Shown piece by piece: positions 17,258 through 27,731 of a stretch of 64,000 bases of DNA (its first letter is position 1; every line of letters begins with the position of its first letter). The notes below the pieces were generated by a model. It did no database searches, had not been told where the DNA came from, and saw nothing but the letters and a program-made list of their open reading frames with translations. The position numbers and the translations under genes are program-made. Origin of the DNA: Parvibaculum sp039680535 (GTDB taxonomy: Bacteria > Pseudomonadota > Alphaproteobacteria > Parvibaculales > Parvibaculaceae); the NCBI RefSeq assembly GCF_039680535.1, contig NZ_JBDKSS010000022.1, positions 62,001-126,000 of the forward strand, given 5' to 3'.

Positions 17258-18700
17258 ATGCCGAGCGGCACCATTCTTCTCGCGGATGACGACGCAGCGA
17301 TCCGCACCGTGCTCAACCAGGCCCTGGGGCGTGTTGGCTATGACGTGCGTGCGACGAGCAATGCGGCGACGCTGTGGCGCTGGGTGGCGCAGGGCGACGG
17401 CGATCTCATCATCACCGACGTCGTGATGCCCGACGAGAATGCCTTCGACCTCATTCCGCGCATCAAGCGCGCGCGGCCGGAAATCCCGATCATCGTGATG
17501 AGCGCGCAGAACACGCTCAAGACAGCGATCACGGCGGCGGAGCGCGGCGCCTATGAATATCTGCCCAAGCCCTTCGATCTCAACGAGCTGATCCGCGTCG
17601 TCGATCGCGCCATGACGGCGCCGCGCGAAAGCGCAGTACCGCGTTCCACGTTGCAGGAAGACGAGAAGATGCCGCTCATCGGCCGCTCGCCGGCGATGCA
17701 GGACATCTATCGCGTACTCGCGCGCCTGATGCAGACGGACCTCACCGTCATGATCTCGGGCGAGAGCGGCACCGGCAAGGAGCTCGTCGCCCGCGCGCTG
17801 CATGAATATGGCAAGCGCCGCAACGGGCCCTTCGTCGCCATCAACATGGCCGCGATCCCGCGCGAACTGATCGAGAGCGAACTCTTTGGCCATGAGAAGG
17901 GCGCCTTTACCGGCGCGAGCCAGCGGGCCACGGGCCGCTTCGAGCAGGCGGAAGGCGGCACGCTTTTCCTCGACGAAATCGGCGACATGCCGATGGAAGC
18001 GCAGACGCGACTCCTGCGCGTGTTGCAGCAGGGCGAATACACGACCGTCGGCGGACGCACGCCGATCAAGACCGATGTGCGCATCGTCGCGGCGACGAAC
18101 CGCGACCTCCGGCAGCTCATCAATCTGGGCCTCTTCCGCGAAGACCTGTTCTTCCGCCTGAACGTCGTGCCGATCCGGCTGCCCCCATTGCGGGAGCGCG
18201 CGGAGGATATTCCGGACCTCGTTCGCCACTTCCTCGATCAGGCGGAAGCCGAAGGCCTGCCGCCCAAGACCATCGACGCAGAGGGCATGGAACTGCTCAA
18301 GCGCTATCGCTGGCCGGGTAACGTGCGCGAGCTTGAAAACCTCGTGCGCCGTCTGGCCGCGCTCTATACGGAAGACATCATCGGCGCTTCGGTTCTGGAG
18401 ACGGAACTGGCGGAGCCCGACTTCAGCCGTCCGACGGAACAGGCACCGAGCGACGAGCCGCTGTCGTCGTCGGTCGAGCGCGCGCTCAACAGGCTCTTTG
18501 CGCAGCACGGAGATGCGCTGCCGCCTCCGGGCCTCTACGACCGCATTCTGCGCGAAGTGGAGAAGCCGCTTTTCGGCATGACGCTGGCGGCGACGCGCGG
18601 CAACCAGATCAAGGCCGCGCATCTCCTGGGCATCAACCGCAATACGCTGCGCAAGAAGCTGAAGGATCTCGACGTGCAGGTGATCCGGGGACTGAAGTAA
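17258..18700 (+). CDS. ntrC: Nitrogen response regulator NtrC, sigma54 activator
   Basis: 480 residues. Receiver domain (1-120) with phospho-acceptor Asp near 54 in IITDVVMPDE; AAA+ domain (about 145-380) with Walker A GESGTGKE, an intact sigma54-contact motif GAFTGA (about 214-219), Walker B LFLDEIG and the arginine region; C-terminal Fis-type helix-turn-helix (KAAHLLGINRNTLRKKL). It activates nitrogen-starvation genes. The intact GAFTGA contrasts with the NtrX encoded in this window. It is convergent with the yeeE gene, with one base between the stops. Confidence 0.95.
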   Translation: MPSGTILLADDDAAIRTVLNQALGRVGYDVRATSNAATLWRWVAQGDGDLIITDVVMPDENAFDLIPRIKRARPEIPIIVMSAQNTLKTAITAAERGAYEYLPKPFDLNELIRVVDRAMTAPRESAVPRSTLQEDEKMPLIGRSPAMQDIYRVLARLMQTDLTVMISGESGTGKELVARALHEYGKRRNGPFVAINMAAIPRELIESELFGHEKGAFTGASQRATGRFEQAEGGTLFLDEIGDMPMEAQTRLLRVLQQGEYTTVGGRTPIKTDVRIVAATNRDLRQLINLGLFREDLFFRLNVVPIRLPPLRERAEDIPDLVRHFLDQAEAEGLPPKTIDAEGMELLKRYRWPGNVRELENLVRRLAALYTEDIIGASVLETELAEPDFSRPTEQAPSDEPLSSSVERALNRLFAQHGDALPPPGLYDRILREVEKPLFGMTLAATRGNQIKAAHLLGINRNTLRKKLKDLDVQVIRGLK

Positions 18701-18701
18701 T

Positions 18702-19190
18702 TCAGTCCGCCGGATGACCGGTGGCGATCTTTTCCTTCGGAGGGAAGTAGATCGCCCCGCGTGCTATATCGACCAGCAGGATGCCGGCGGCCAACGCCGA
18801 GACGAAGACGAGCGCCTGCGGGGTGAAGCTCATCAGCAGCACGAGGCCGGGGCCGGGGCAGATTCCGCTGAGGCCCCAGCCGAGGCCGAAGATGGCGGCA
18901 CCGGCAACGAGCGGCGCATTGATCCGAAAACGGTCTGGAAGATTGATGCCGCCGCCCAGCAAGGAACGGTGATGGCGGCGCGCATAGGCGAAGGCGGGGG
19001 CCGCGACGAGGATCGCCCCGCCCATGACGAATGCGAGCGCGGGATTCCACGTCCCCGTGATGTCGAGGAAGTCCGCAACGCGTTGCGGATCGACCATGTG
19101 CGACACGATCAGGCCGAAGCCGAAAACGAGGCCGAAAAATGCCGACGTGAGAATGGGCAGCAGCGTGCGTGCAGAAGTCTTCGTGCTCAT
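18702..19190 (-). CDS. YeeE/YedE family sulfur transporter, second half (DUF6691-like)
   Basis: About 162 residues from ATG 19190 (the frame is open to 19229). Four to five membrane helices, starting with PILTSAFFGLVFGFGLIVSHM and carrying the family motif GLSGICPGPGLVLL with a conserved cysteine. Members transport thiosulfate or sulfite-like sulfur compounds; TsuA/YeeE imports thiosulfate. Here the transporter is split into two consecutive half-size genes, of which this is the downstream one, separated from the first by one base. A fadL-like gene is first in the same operon. Confidence 0.85.
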   Translation of the reverse strand: MSTKTSARTLLPILTSAFFGLVFGFGLIVSHMVDPQRVADFLDITGTWNPALAFVMGGAILVAAPAFAYARRHHRSLLGGGINLPDRFRINAPLVAGAAIFGLGWGLSGICPGPGLVLLMSFTPQALVFVSALAAGILLVDIARGAIYFPPKEKIATGHPAD

Positions 19191-19191
19191 G

Positions 19192-19614
19192 TCAGTACCC
19201 CACAGGCAGGCCGAGGTGGCGCACCGCATAGACGGTCAGGGCCGCAACGACCATGAAGGTGCCGGTTGCGGTGAGGGAACGCAGCGACAGGTTGGACAGG
19301 CCGCACACGCCATGTCCGCTGGTGCAGCCGCCCGAAAGCCGGGTGCCAATGCCCACGAGCAGGCCCGCAATTGCCAGGGTGATGAGCCCTGCCTGATGAT
19401 GAGGAACGGGTACTTCAATCTTCGCGAACGGCGCAACCAGCGGAGCAGCGATCAGGCCCGCGAGGAAAGCCCACCGCCATAGCCCCGGCTTGCCGGTCAG
19501 AGCATTGCCGAAGACGCCGCTGATGCCGGCGATCGATCCGTTGACGAGCAGCAGCCCCGCCGCCGCCGCGCCGATCAAGATGCCGCCGATTGCGGCCGTC
19601 GCGAAGATTTCCAT
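19192..19614 (-). CDS. YeeE/YedE family sulfur transporter, first half
   Basis: 140 residues with about four membrane helices. The motif RLSGGCTSGHGVCGLSNLS near residue 100 is the YeeE/YedE signature; its cysteines are those implicated in relaying sulfur compounds across the membrane. It ends 1 bp before the second half gene begins, so the two are co-translated and should work as a heteromeric pair. The pair is often found with sulfide oxidation genes; here the sulfide:quinone oxidoreductase is about 34 kb away. Confidence 0.86.
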   Translation of the reverse strand: MEIFATAAIGGILIGAAAAGLLLVNGSIAGISGVFGNALTGKPGLWRWAFLAGLIAAPLVAPFAKIEVPVPHHQAGLITLAIAGLLVGIGTRLSGGCTSGHGVCGLSNLSLRSLTATGTFMVVAALTVYAVRHLGLPVGY

Positions 19615-19625
19615 ATGAATCCGTC

Positions 19626-20894
19626 CTAGTCTCCGAGCTTCCAGCCCAGGGCGACGCCGACGGACACTTCACTCAGGTGGAGTTTGACATTGCCGCCGCC
19701 GAAGCTGGTCGGAATGGCACCGTTGCCGGTGACCTCAGTGCGGGGAGCATACAACGCGAAGCCGCTCACGTCGAAGCCTGCCGGTGTGGTCCAAGTGGCA
19801 CCCGCCGTAAAGTGATGCTGCACAACGCCGGGCGCGAGAATGTTGAAGAGCGCCTCGTCGCCCTGCACGGGCTGCGTATTGTAGGCCCAGCCGCCGCGTA
19901 CCTGCCATTGCGGATTGATGCGGTAGTTGAGGCCAGCCTTGATCGTCGTCACGTTCTCCCAGCCGAATCCGGGGCCGTTGTCCGTGCCGAGCTGCTTGCC
20001 GAGGAAGAGGCTGCTGATCGAATTGCCGACCGCGCCTACGTCGGCATATTCGATCCGCGTCAGGTCGACGGCGAGATCGAGATCCTGCGTGACCTTGTAG
20101 GCGACGCCGATGCCATAGGTCGAAGGCACGTCGAAGCTGCCCTGGCCTTCGAACAGGCCCGCATATTTCTGGAATTTCTCGGTGTAGCCCTTGGACTGCC
20201 AGAATGCACCGACCGAGAGGTCCGGCGTCCACTGGCCGAAATAGCCGACGCTGGCGCCGACGCCATACGCGCTGTCCTTGCCGCGGTCGGAAAGCGCGCC
20301 CGCGTTCGACGAGTAGCCGCCGAAAAGGCCGACGCCGCGCGCGTCGAAGAACTGGTCGATGATCTTCACGGAGGCACCGATCGTGTGCCCCTTGGCGAAT
20401 TCATAGGAGATGGTCGGCGAGACGAAGAGCTGCGAGAGGTTGACGCCCGCAGTGCCCGGCGAACCGAAATAGGGGTTGGTCGAATAGGAGGTGTTCATGC
20501 CGCCATTGCCATAAACGGCGATGCCAACCGACCATTGGTCGTTCAGGCGGTGCGTGTAGCCGATCTGCGGGATGACGAAGGAGCTCTTGCCGTTGCCGCT
20601 GAAGCTGCCGTCGAAGACACCGAAGCCATTGGCCGTATCGGTGAGTTCCGCGCCGCGGCTCGGGATGAAGACTTCGGCGCCGATGTCGAAGCGTTCTCCG
20701 AGGGCGGAAAGCGTGGCGGGGTTGGTCGCGATGGCCAGCGCGTCTTTCGGGTAGGCTATGGCCGCGCCGCCAAGGCCTTGCGACTGAACGCCGTAGCCGT
20801 TTTCAAAGTAACCATTCGTCGCCTGCGCGGGAGCGGCGAGCACGAGCAATGCGAGGGCTGCGCCGCCCGCGACTTCATATGTTTTTCTGTTCAC
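19626..20894 (-). CDS. OmpP1/FadL family outer-membrane transporter
   Basis: 422 residues. Signal peptide (about 1-26, ending APAQA) then TNGYFENGYGVQSQGLGGA, the N-terminal hatch-like start of FadL/TodX/OmpP1 proteins. The rest is a beta-barrel pattern ending with an aromatic-rich terminal strand (GVALGWKLGD). Members let long-chain fatty acids or aromatic hydrocarbons cross the outer membrane. It is first in a fadL-yeeE-yeeE operon (11-bp gap), inserted on the opposite strand between ntrC and ntrY. Pairing with a sulfur transporter is unusual and its substrate is unclear. Confidence 0.87.
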   Translation of the reverse strand: MNRKTYEVAGGAALALLVLAAPAQATNGYFENGYGVQSQGLGGAAIAYPKDALAIATNPATLSALGERFDIGAEVFIPSRGAELTDTANGFGVFDGSFSGNGKSSFVIPQIGYTHRLNDQWSVGIAVYGNGGMNTSYSTNPYFGSPGTAGVNLSQLFVSPTISYEFAKGHTIGASVKIIDQFFDARGVGLFGGYSSNAGALSDRGKDSAYGVGASVGYFGQWTPDLSVGAFWQSKGYTEKFQKYAGLFEGQGSFDVPSTYGIGVAYKVTQDLDLAVDLTRIEYADVGAVGNSISSLFLGKQLGTDNGPGFGWENVTTIKAGLNYRINPQWQVRGGWAYNTQPVQGDEALFNILAPGVVQHHFTAGATWTTPAGFDVSGFALYAPRTEVTGNGAIPTSFGGGNVKLHLSEVSVGVALGWKLGD

Positions 20895-21227
20895 TTGAGA
20901 AACGGTCCCAATTTACGGCCAACGATTTCAGCGTCCACTTTGGGACATTTGGAAGTAACCCCATCAAACAGATGTAGTCAACTGACTTTTTGGGGATTTA
21001 GACCAGCGCCGTCGTCCGCGACCGGAAAAAAGGCCAGAGAGAGGGCCCGCGCCGCCGCTATTTGCGGCGGCCATACAGCAATCCGCGCCTTTCCTGAGAA
21101 TAGTTGTAAACAGGCCACATTGTGGTTGCTGTGCCGCGATTCGCAGGCCAGAATGCCGTTTGAACCGATTTTTTCGTGGCAGATTGGGCACAGGCGGCGC
21201 ATCGCGCTGTAGTTCGCCGGTTGGCGA
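20895..21227. promoter_or_regulatory. Divergent fadL/ntrY intergenic region with hairpin
   Basis: 333 bp with no supported gene between the divergent fadL and ntrY starts. It should hold both promoters. A perfect 8-bp hairpin GCCGCCGC/GCGGCGGC (21051-21058 with 21064-21071, loop TATTT) is present without a T-run, so it is not an obvious terminator. Confidence 0.45.
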
Positions 21228-23573
21228 ATGGCTCGGTCGGCGCCGTGCGCGAGGACCCCACGGGGCATGACGGTAACGGACCATTTGGGCAAGAGAAGCT
21301 GGGACAGCCGGCTCTGGGGCCTCATGTCCCGGCGCGGCTTTTCGGGCGCGTTGGCCGTTGGCCTCGTCGTTGCTGCGATCGTCCTCGGCTCCTTCACCTA
21401 TCTGACGCTTACCGGTCTCACCCCGCTTCGGCCCGGCCGGGTCCTCGTCATCGTGCTGCTTCTCAGCAACATGAGCATCGTCCTGATCCTCGCGGCGCTC
21501 ATCTGCTGGCGGGTGGTACGGCTCATCATCGCGCGGGTCAGCGGCGCTGCGGGCGCCAAGCTCCATGCGCGGCTCGTCGCCATGTTCGCGGTCGTGGCGG
21601 TCATGCCCGCGATCATCGTCGCCGTCTTTGCGGCGGTAACGCTCAATCGCGGCCTCGATGCCTGGTTCAGCGAGCGCACGCAGACGATCATCTCCAATGC
21701 GCAGACCGTGGCGGAAGCCTATCTGGACGAGCATCACCATGTGCTGCGCGGGGATGCGCTGGCGATGGTCACCGACCTCGATCGCGCCGCCCCGTACCTG
21801 GCATCGAACCCCGAGCGCTTCCAGCAACTGGTCGCGACGCAGGCGGCGCTCAGGTCGCTGCCTGCCGCCTATGTCATCAACGCCAAGGGGCGGCTGCTCG
21901 CCAAGGTGACGGCCAGCGTGGCGCCCGACATGGGGCTGCCGTCTTCCGAGCAGTTCGCCAAGGCGGACAAGGGCGAGGCCGTGCTCTGGACGGTGGAGCA
22001 GCACAATCAGATCCGGGCTCTGGTGAAACTGAGCGCGCTCGACGACGCCTATCTCTATGTCGGCCGTTTCGTCGATGCCCGCGTTCTCGAACATCTGGCG
22101 CAGACCCGCGAAGCGGTGGACGAATACCAAAGCCTCGAGAAGCGCCGCATCACCTTCCAGGTCACCTTCGCGTTGATCTATGTCGCCATGGCGCTGGTGA
22201 CCTTGCTTGCCGCGATCTGGCTTGGTCTCTGGGCATCGAACCGCCTCATCGATCCGATCAGCAAGCTGGTTCAGGCGTCGGAGCGCGTGAGTGCAGGCGA
22301 TTGGGGCGCCCGCGTCGAACCGGGCGAAACGGGTGACGAGCTCGACGTGCTGTCCAATGCCTTCAACCGCATGACGAGCGAGCTTGAGAGCCAGCGCAAG
22401 GATCTCGTGGACGCCAACCACGAACTGGACCAGCGGCGCCAGTTCACGGAGGCGGTGCTTTCCGGCGTCAGCGCAGGCGTGTTCGGCCTCGATTACGAAG
22501 GCCATATCAACCATGCGAACCGGGCCGCGCTGCGCTTCTTCGGCAAGGCGGCGGACGAGTTGGTCGGGCGCGATATTGCGGCCGCTATCCCCGAGATGGC
22601 GGCGGTCGTGGGCGAGGCGCAAGCCCATCCGGACAGGCGCGCGCAGGCGCAGGTCGTGATCATGCGGGACGGTCTGGAGCGGACGCTCAACATTCGTGTC
22701 ACCAGCGAGCTGACGGATTCGGCGCTGGGCGGGTTCGTGCTGACCTTCGACGACATCACGGAACTGGTGCGCGCGCAGCGCACCTCCGCCTGGGCGGACG
22801 TGGCGCGGCGCATCGCGCATGAGATCAAGAACCCGCTGACGCCGATCCAGCTTTCGGCCGAGCGGCTTAAGCGCAAATACACCAAGGAAATTCACTCCGA
22901 TCCGGAGGTTTTCCAGCAATGCACCGACACGATCATCCGGCAGGTGACCGATATCGGACGCATGGTGGACGAGTTTTCGTCTTTCGCGCGAATGCCGACG
23001 GCGCATATCAAGCCGATCGAGATCAACGAGATCGTGCGGCAAGCGGTATTCCTTCAGCGCGTCGCGCAGCCGGATATCGAGTATCAGCTCGAGATGTCGA
23101 GCGATCCGGTGGTTCTCGATTGCGACGGGCGCCTCGTCAGCCAGGCGCTGACCAACATTCTGAAGAATGCGGCGGAAGCAATCCGGGGGCAGGAACCCGA
23201 AGCGGAAGGTGAGGACGCCTCACAACACCGTGGCGGCCATCTCGGCCGCGTTCACGTGGCGCTGGTGGAGGCGCCGGGGACCGTTTCCATCGTGGTGACG
23301 GACTCAGGCTGCGGCCTGCCGCAGACGGACCGGGCGCGCCTGACGGAGCCTTACATGACCACGCGCGCGAAGGGCACAGGGCTCGGCCTCGCAATCGTGA
23401 ACAAGGTCATGGAAGACCATGGCGGCTCGCTTCTGCTTAGCGATGCGCCGGCGGCGGAAGGCTGGGAGAGCGGCGCTCGCGTCGCGCTCGTCTTTCCGCG
23501 GATTCACGGCGACGCAGAGCTTCCGGAAACAATCGAGACTACGACAGAGAACGAGGCGGTAAATGGCATCTGA
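21228..23573 (+). CDS. ntrY: Nitrogen regulation sensor histidine kinase NtrY
   Basis: Up to 781 residues (ATG 21228; ATG 21267 is a plausible later start). Several N-terminal membrane helices (about 38-150), a periplasmic/extracytoplasmic part, another helix near 305-335, HAMP (about 335-390), PAS (about 400-500), HisKA with HEIKNPLTPIQLSAERLKR (about residue 530) and HATPase with LKNAAEAI and TGLGLAIVNKV. NtrYX pairs respond to nitrogen status or, in some relatives, oxygen/redox. Its stop overlaps the ntrX start by 11 bp. It is separated from ntrBC by an opposite-strand operon. Confidence 0.93.
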   Translation: MARSAPCARTPRGMTVTDHLGKRSWDSRLWGLMSRRGFSGALAVGLVVAAIVLGSFTYLTLTGLTPLRPGRVLVIVLLLSNMSIVLILAALICWRVVRLIIARVSGAAGAKLHARLVAMFAVVAVMPAIIVAVFAAVTLNRGLDAWFSERTQTIISNAQTVAEAYLDEHHHVLRGDALAMVTDLDRAAPYLASNPERFQQLVATQAALRSLPAAYVINAKGRLLAKVTASVAPDMGLPSSEQFAKADKGEAVLWTVEQHNQIRALVKLSALDDAYLYVGRFVDARVLEHLAQTREAVDEYQSLEKRRITFQVTFALIYVAMALVTLLAAIWLGLWASNRLIDPISKLVQASERVSAGDWGARVEPGETGDELDVLSNAFNRMTSELESQRKDLVDANHELDQRRQFTEAVLSGVSAGVFGLDYEGHINHANRAALRFFGKAADELVGRDIAAAIPEMAAVVGEAQAHPDRRAQAQVVIMRDGLERTLNIRVTSELTDSALGGFVLTFDDITELVRAQRTSAWADVARRIAHEIKNPLTPIQLSAERLKRKYTKEIHSDPEVFQQCTDTIIRQVTDIGRMVDEFSSFARMPTAHIKPIEINEIVRQAVFLQRVAQPDIEYQLEMSSDPVVLDCDGRLVSQALTNILKNAAEAIRGQEPEAEGEDASQHRGGHLGRVHVALVEAPGTVSIVVTDSGCGLPQTDRARLTEPYMTTRAKGTGLGLAIVNKVMEDHGGSLLLSDAPAAEGWESGARVALVFPRIHGDAELPETIETTTENEAVNGI

Positions 23574-24957
23574 CATTCTCATTGTCGATGACGAGGCGGA
23601 TATCCGCGAGCTCGTTGCAGGTATCCTCAACGACGAGGGCTATGACACGCGGGTCGCCGGAGACAGCGACGGCGCGCTCGCAGCCATCGAAGCGCGTCGG
23701 CCGGGCCTCGTGGTTCTCGACATCTGGCTGCAGGGAAGCCGCCTCGACGGGCTCGAAGTTCTCGACGCCGTGCATGAGCGCCATCCCGACCTGCCGGTCG
23801 TCATCATCAGCGGCCATGGCAATGTCGAGACGGCGGTCTCGGCGATCAAGAAGGGCGCCTACGATTTCATCGAGAAGCCGTTCAAGGCCGACCGCCTGAT
23901 CCTCATCATTCGCCGCGCCATCGAAGCCTACAAGCTCAAGCGCGAGAACGACGAGTTGAGAAATCGCGTCGGCGACGAGACGACGCTGATCGGCTTGTCG
24001 CCGACCATCGCGCAGGTGCGCCAGACCATCGACAAGGTGGCGCCGACGGGCAGCCGCGTGCTCATCACTGGTCCCTCGGGCTCCGGCAAGGAGATCGTGG
24101 CGCGGCTTCTTCACGCCCGCTCTCGCCGCGCGGAAGGGGCCTTTATCGCGATCAATACGGCGACCATGGCGCCGGAACGCATGGAGATCGAGCTTTTCGG
24201 CACAGAGGCGTCGTCGGCGGGCCCCCGCAAGGTGGGCGTCTTCGAGCAGGCGCATGGCGGCACGCTGTTCCTCGACGAAGTGGCGGAAATGCCCATCGAG
24301 ACACAGAGCAAGATTCTGCGCGTGCTCGTCGACCAGACCTTCGAGCGGGTCGGCGGCGGCCCGAAGGTGAAGGTCGATGTGCGCGTCGTCTCCTCGTCGA
24401 GCCGCGATCTTCAGGATGAAATCGCCAAGGGACGCTTCCGCGAGGACCTTTATCACCGCCTGAATGTCGTGCCGATCCATGTGCCGCCGCTTTCGTCGCG
24501 GCGCGAGGACATTCCGATGCTGGTCGATCACTTCATGGGCCTGATCTCCCGTGCCACGGGCCTCCCGGCGCGCCGGATCTCGGAAGACGCCATGGCGGCG
24601 CTCCAGGCGCATGACTGGCCGGGCAATGTCCGCCAGTTGCGGAACAACGTCGAACGGCTGCTCATCCTGACATCGGGCGATCCGGGCGCGGTAGTGACCG
24701 CCGACATGCTTCCCGCGGAGGTCGGCTCCTCGGCACAGATCACTGTCAACGGTTCGGGCGGCGAGCACATCATGGCGCTGCCGCTTCGCGAGGCGCGCGA
24801 GACCTTCGAGCGCGAGTACCTGATGGCCCAGATCAGCCGCTTCGGGGGGAATATCTCGCGCACGGCGGCCTTCATCGGCATGGAGCGTTCGGCGCTGCAC
24901 CGCAAGCTGAAGTCGCTCGGTGTCGCGACAGCCTCGCGTCCCGATCTGCCGATCTGA
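23563..24957 (+). CDS. ntrX: Nitrogen response regulator NtrX (GAFTGA-less)
   Basis: 464 residues. Receiver with Asp near 53 (VVLDIWLQGSRLDG), AAA+ domain with Walker A GPSGSGKE and Walker B LFLDEVAEMP, and C-terminal Fis-type HTH (ISRTAAFIGMERSALHRKL). The loop that in NtrC carries GAFTGA reads GTEASSAGPRKVG, so the sigma54-contact motif is missing. This is a known feature of several alphaproteobacterial NtrX proteins and implies it does not act as a classical sigma54 activator. It overlaps ntrY by 11 bp. Confidence 0.93.
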   Translation: MASDILIVDDEADIRELVAGILNDEGYDTRVAGDSDGALAAIEARRPGLVVLDIWLQGSRLDGLEVLDAVHERHPDLPVVIISGHGNVETAVSAIKKGAYDFIEKPFKADRLILIIRRAIEAYKLKRENDELRNRVGDETTLIGLSPTIAQVRQTIDKVAPTGSRVLITGPSGSGKEIVARLLHARSRRAEGAFIAINTATMAPERMEIELFGTEASSAGPRKVGVFEQAHGGTLFLDEVAEMPIETQSKILRVLVDQTFERVGGGPKVKVDVRVVSSSSRDLQDEIAKGRFREDLYHRLNVVPIHVPPLSSRREDIPMLVDHFMGLISRATGLPARRISEDAMAALQAHDWPGNVRQLRNNVERLLILTSGDPGAVVTADMLPAEVGSSAQITVNGSGGEHIMALPLREARETFEREYLMAQISRFGGNISRTAAFIGMERSALHRKLKSLGVATASRPDLPI

Positions 24958-24978
24958 CGTCAGAGCAGGAAGCCCATC

Positions 24979-25836
24979 TTGTCACGTATTGCCTATGTCA
25001 ACGGCCGCTACGTCCGCCATGCGGATGCGAGCGTCCATATCGAGGATCGCGGCTACCAGTTCGCCGATGGCGTCTACGAGGTCTGCGGCATTCGCGGCGG
25101 CAGGCTCATGGACGAGGAATTGCACCTCGCCCGGCTTCAGAGGTCGCTTTCGGAGCTGCGGATCGCGAGCCCCATGCCGCTCGCCGCGCTGCGGCAGGTG
25201 CTTCGTGAAGTGGTGCGCCGGAACCGGATCGAGAACGGGCTCGTCTATTTTCAGGTCACGCGCGGCGTCGCGCCTCGCGATCATCCATTTCCCGGCGCCC
25301 ATGTGAAGCCGTCGCTCGTGGTTACGGCGAAGCGGCTCAACATGGCGCGGGTCCAGCAGTCGGTCGAGAAGGGCGTCGCGGTCGTCACCATGCCCGATCT
25401 GCGCTGGGCGCGGCGCGACATCAAGTCGATCGCGCTGCTTCCCAACATATTGGCCAAGCAGGCGGCGCGAGAGGCCGGCGCCTATGAGGCCTGGCTGGTC
25501 GATGCCGAGGGATATGTGACCGAAGGTTCTTCGACCAATGCGTGGATCGTCGACAAGGAAGGGCGGCTCATCACCCGCTCATTGGGGCCTGACATCCTTC
25601 CGGGCATCACCCGCGCGGTCCTTCTCGACGCGGCGAGGCAGGAGGGGATCGAGATTGTCGAGCGTCCGTTCACACCGGATGAGGCGAAGTCGGCGCGCGA
25701 GGCGTTCATCAGCGCATCCTCCGCCGTCATCATTCCCGTCGTTCGGATCGATGACAGGGCGATCGGCAACGGGGCGCCCGGTTCGATCACGCTTCGCCTC
25801 CGTGAGGCCTATTCGAAGGTCGGCCTGCTGAGCTGA
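24979..25836 (+). CDS. dat: D-amino-acid transaminase-like PLP enzyme (class IV)
   Basis: 285 residues, fold-type IV aminotransferase. It starts at TTG 24979 behind an AGGAAG ribosome site. N-terminal HIEDRGYQFADGVYEV, catalytic PLP-lysine in WARRDIKSIALLPNILAK (near residue 148), and VTEGSSTNAWIV with ILPGITRAVLL later. Most like D-amino-acid aminotransferase (D-alanine and 2-oxoglutarate to pyruvate and D-glutamate), but branched-chain or 4-amino-4-deoxychorismate activity in the same family is not excluded. The order ntrX-dat-hfq-hflX is commonly seen in alphaproteobacteria. Confidence 0.85.
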   Translation: MSRIAYVNGRYVRHADASVHIEDRGYQFADGVYEVCGIRGGRLMDEELHLARLQRSLSELRIASPMPLAALRQVLREVVRRNRIENGLVYFQVTRGVAPRDHPFPGAHVKPSLVVTAKRLNMARVQQSVEKGVAVVTMPDLRWARRDIKSIALLPNILAKQAAREAGAYEAWLVDAEGYVTEGSSTNAWIVDKEGRLITRSLGPDILPGITRAVLLDAARQEGIEIVERPFTPDEAKSAREAFISASSAVIIPVVRIDDRAIGNGAPGSITLRLREAYSKVGLLS

Positions 25837-25865
25837 AACGTCCTTGGGCGGCGTTATCGACAAAA

Positions 25866-25903
25866 AAGTGCGGCAAAAGTCGCATTCATGCGTTTTCGCA
25901 CTT
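25866..25903 (+). promoter_or_regulatory. Bulged hairpin between dat and hfq
   Basis: Arms AAGTGCG (25866-25872) and CGCACTT (25897-25903) extend inward with AAAA/TTTT after a two-base bulge. There is no proper T-run, only CAGCATTTTAG. It may be a weak dat terminator or part of the hfq leader. The hfq start lies 130 bp downstream. Confidence 0.4.
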
Positions 25904-26033
25904 GCAGCATTTTAGAAATAGAACAGATTAAAGGGGTCCGCATCTCTTGCCCCAACGGGGCGGAGGCAAAGCCATCGAGGTCGGCCGCTGCGGCCGTGTC
26001 GACCCGGCCAAATTTTACAAATGGGGTTTACCC

Positions 26034-26282
26034 ATGAGCGAGAAGACCCATAACTTGCAGGATACGTTCCTGAACTACGTTCGCAAGAACAAGACGAACC
26101 TCACGATCTTCCTTGTGAATGGGGTGAAGCTTCAGGGCGTTGTGACCTGGTTCGACAACTTTTGTGTGTTGCTGCGTCGTGATGGCCACTCGCAATTGGT
26201 CTATAAGCACGCCATATCGACGATCATGCCTTCGTCGCCCGTGCAGCTTTTCGAGCCGGGAGCGAATGGCGAGGAGGCTTAA
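26034..26282 (+). CDS. hfq: RNA chaperone Hfq
   Basis: 82 residues from ATG 26034; the upstream open frame to 25947 is unconserved. The sequence begins MSEKTHNLQDTFLNYVRKN and shows the Sm1 motif (FLVNGVKLQGVVTWFDNF) and the Sm2 motif (LVYKHAISTIMP) with the YKHA residues that contact RNA. It forms hexamers that help small RNAs pair with mRNAs. It is followed 9 bp later by hflX, the standard arrangement. Confidence 0.97.
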   Translation: MSEKTHNLQDTFLNYVRKNKTNLTIFLVNGVKLQGVVTWFDNFCVLLRRDGHSQLVYKHAISTIMPSSPVQLFEPGANGEEA

Positions 26283-26291
26283 GGCCCTTTC

Positions 26292-27728
<1,437 letters not shown>

Positions 27729-27731
27729 GCC

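Noticed and set aside
19590..21212. 540-residue plus-strand open frame antisense to fadL
   Set aside because: FadL has a signal peptide and barrel pattern; the antisense frame has none.
20964..23042. 692-residue minus-strand open frame antisense to ntrY
   Set aside because: His/Arg/Asp-rich, no family resemblance; ntrY on the other strand is certain.
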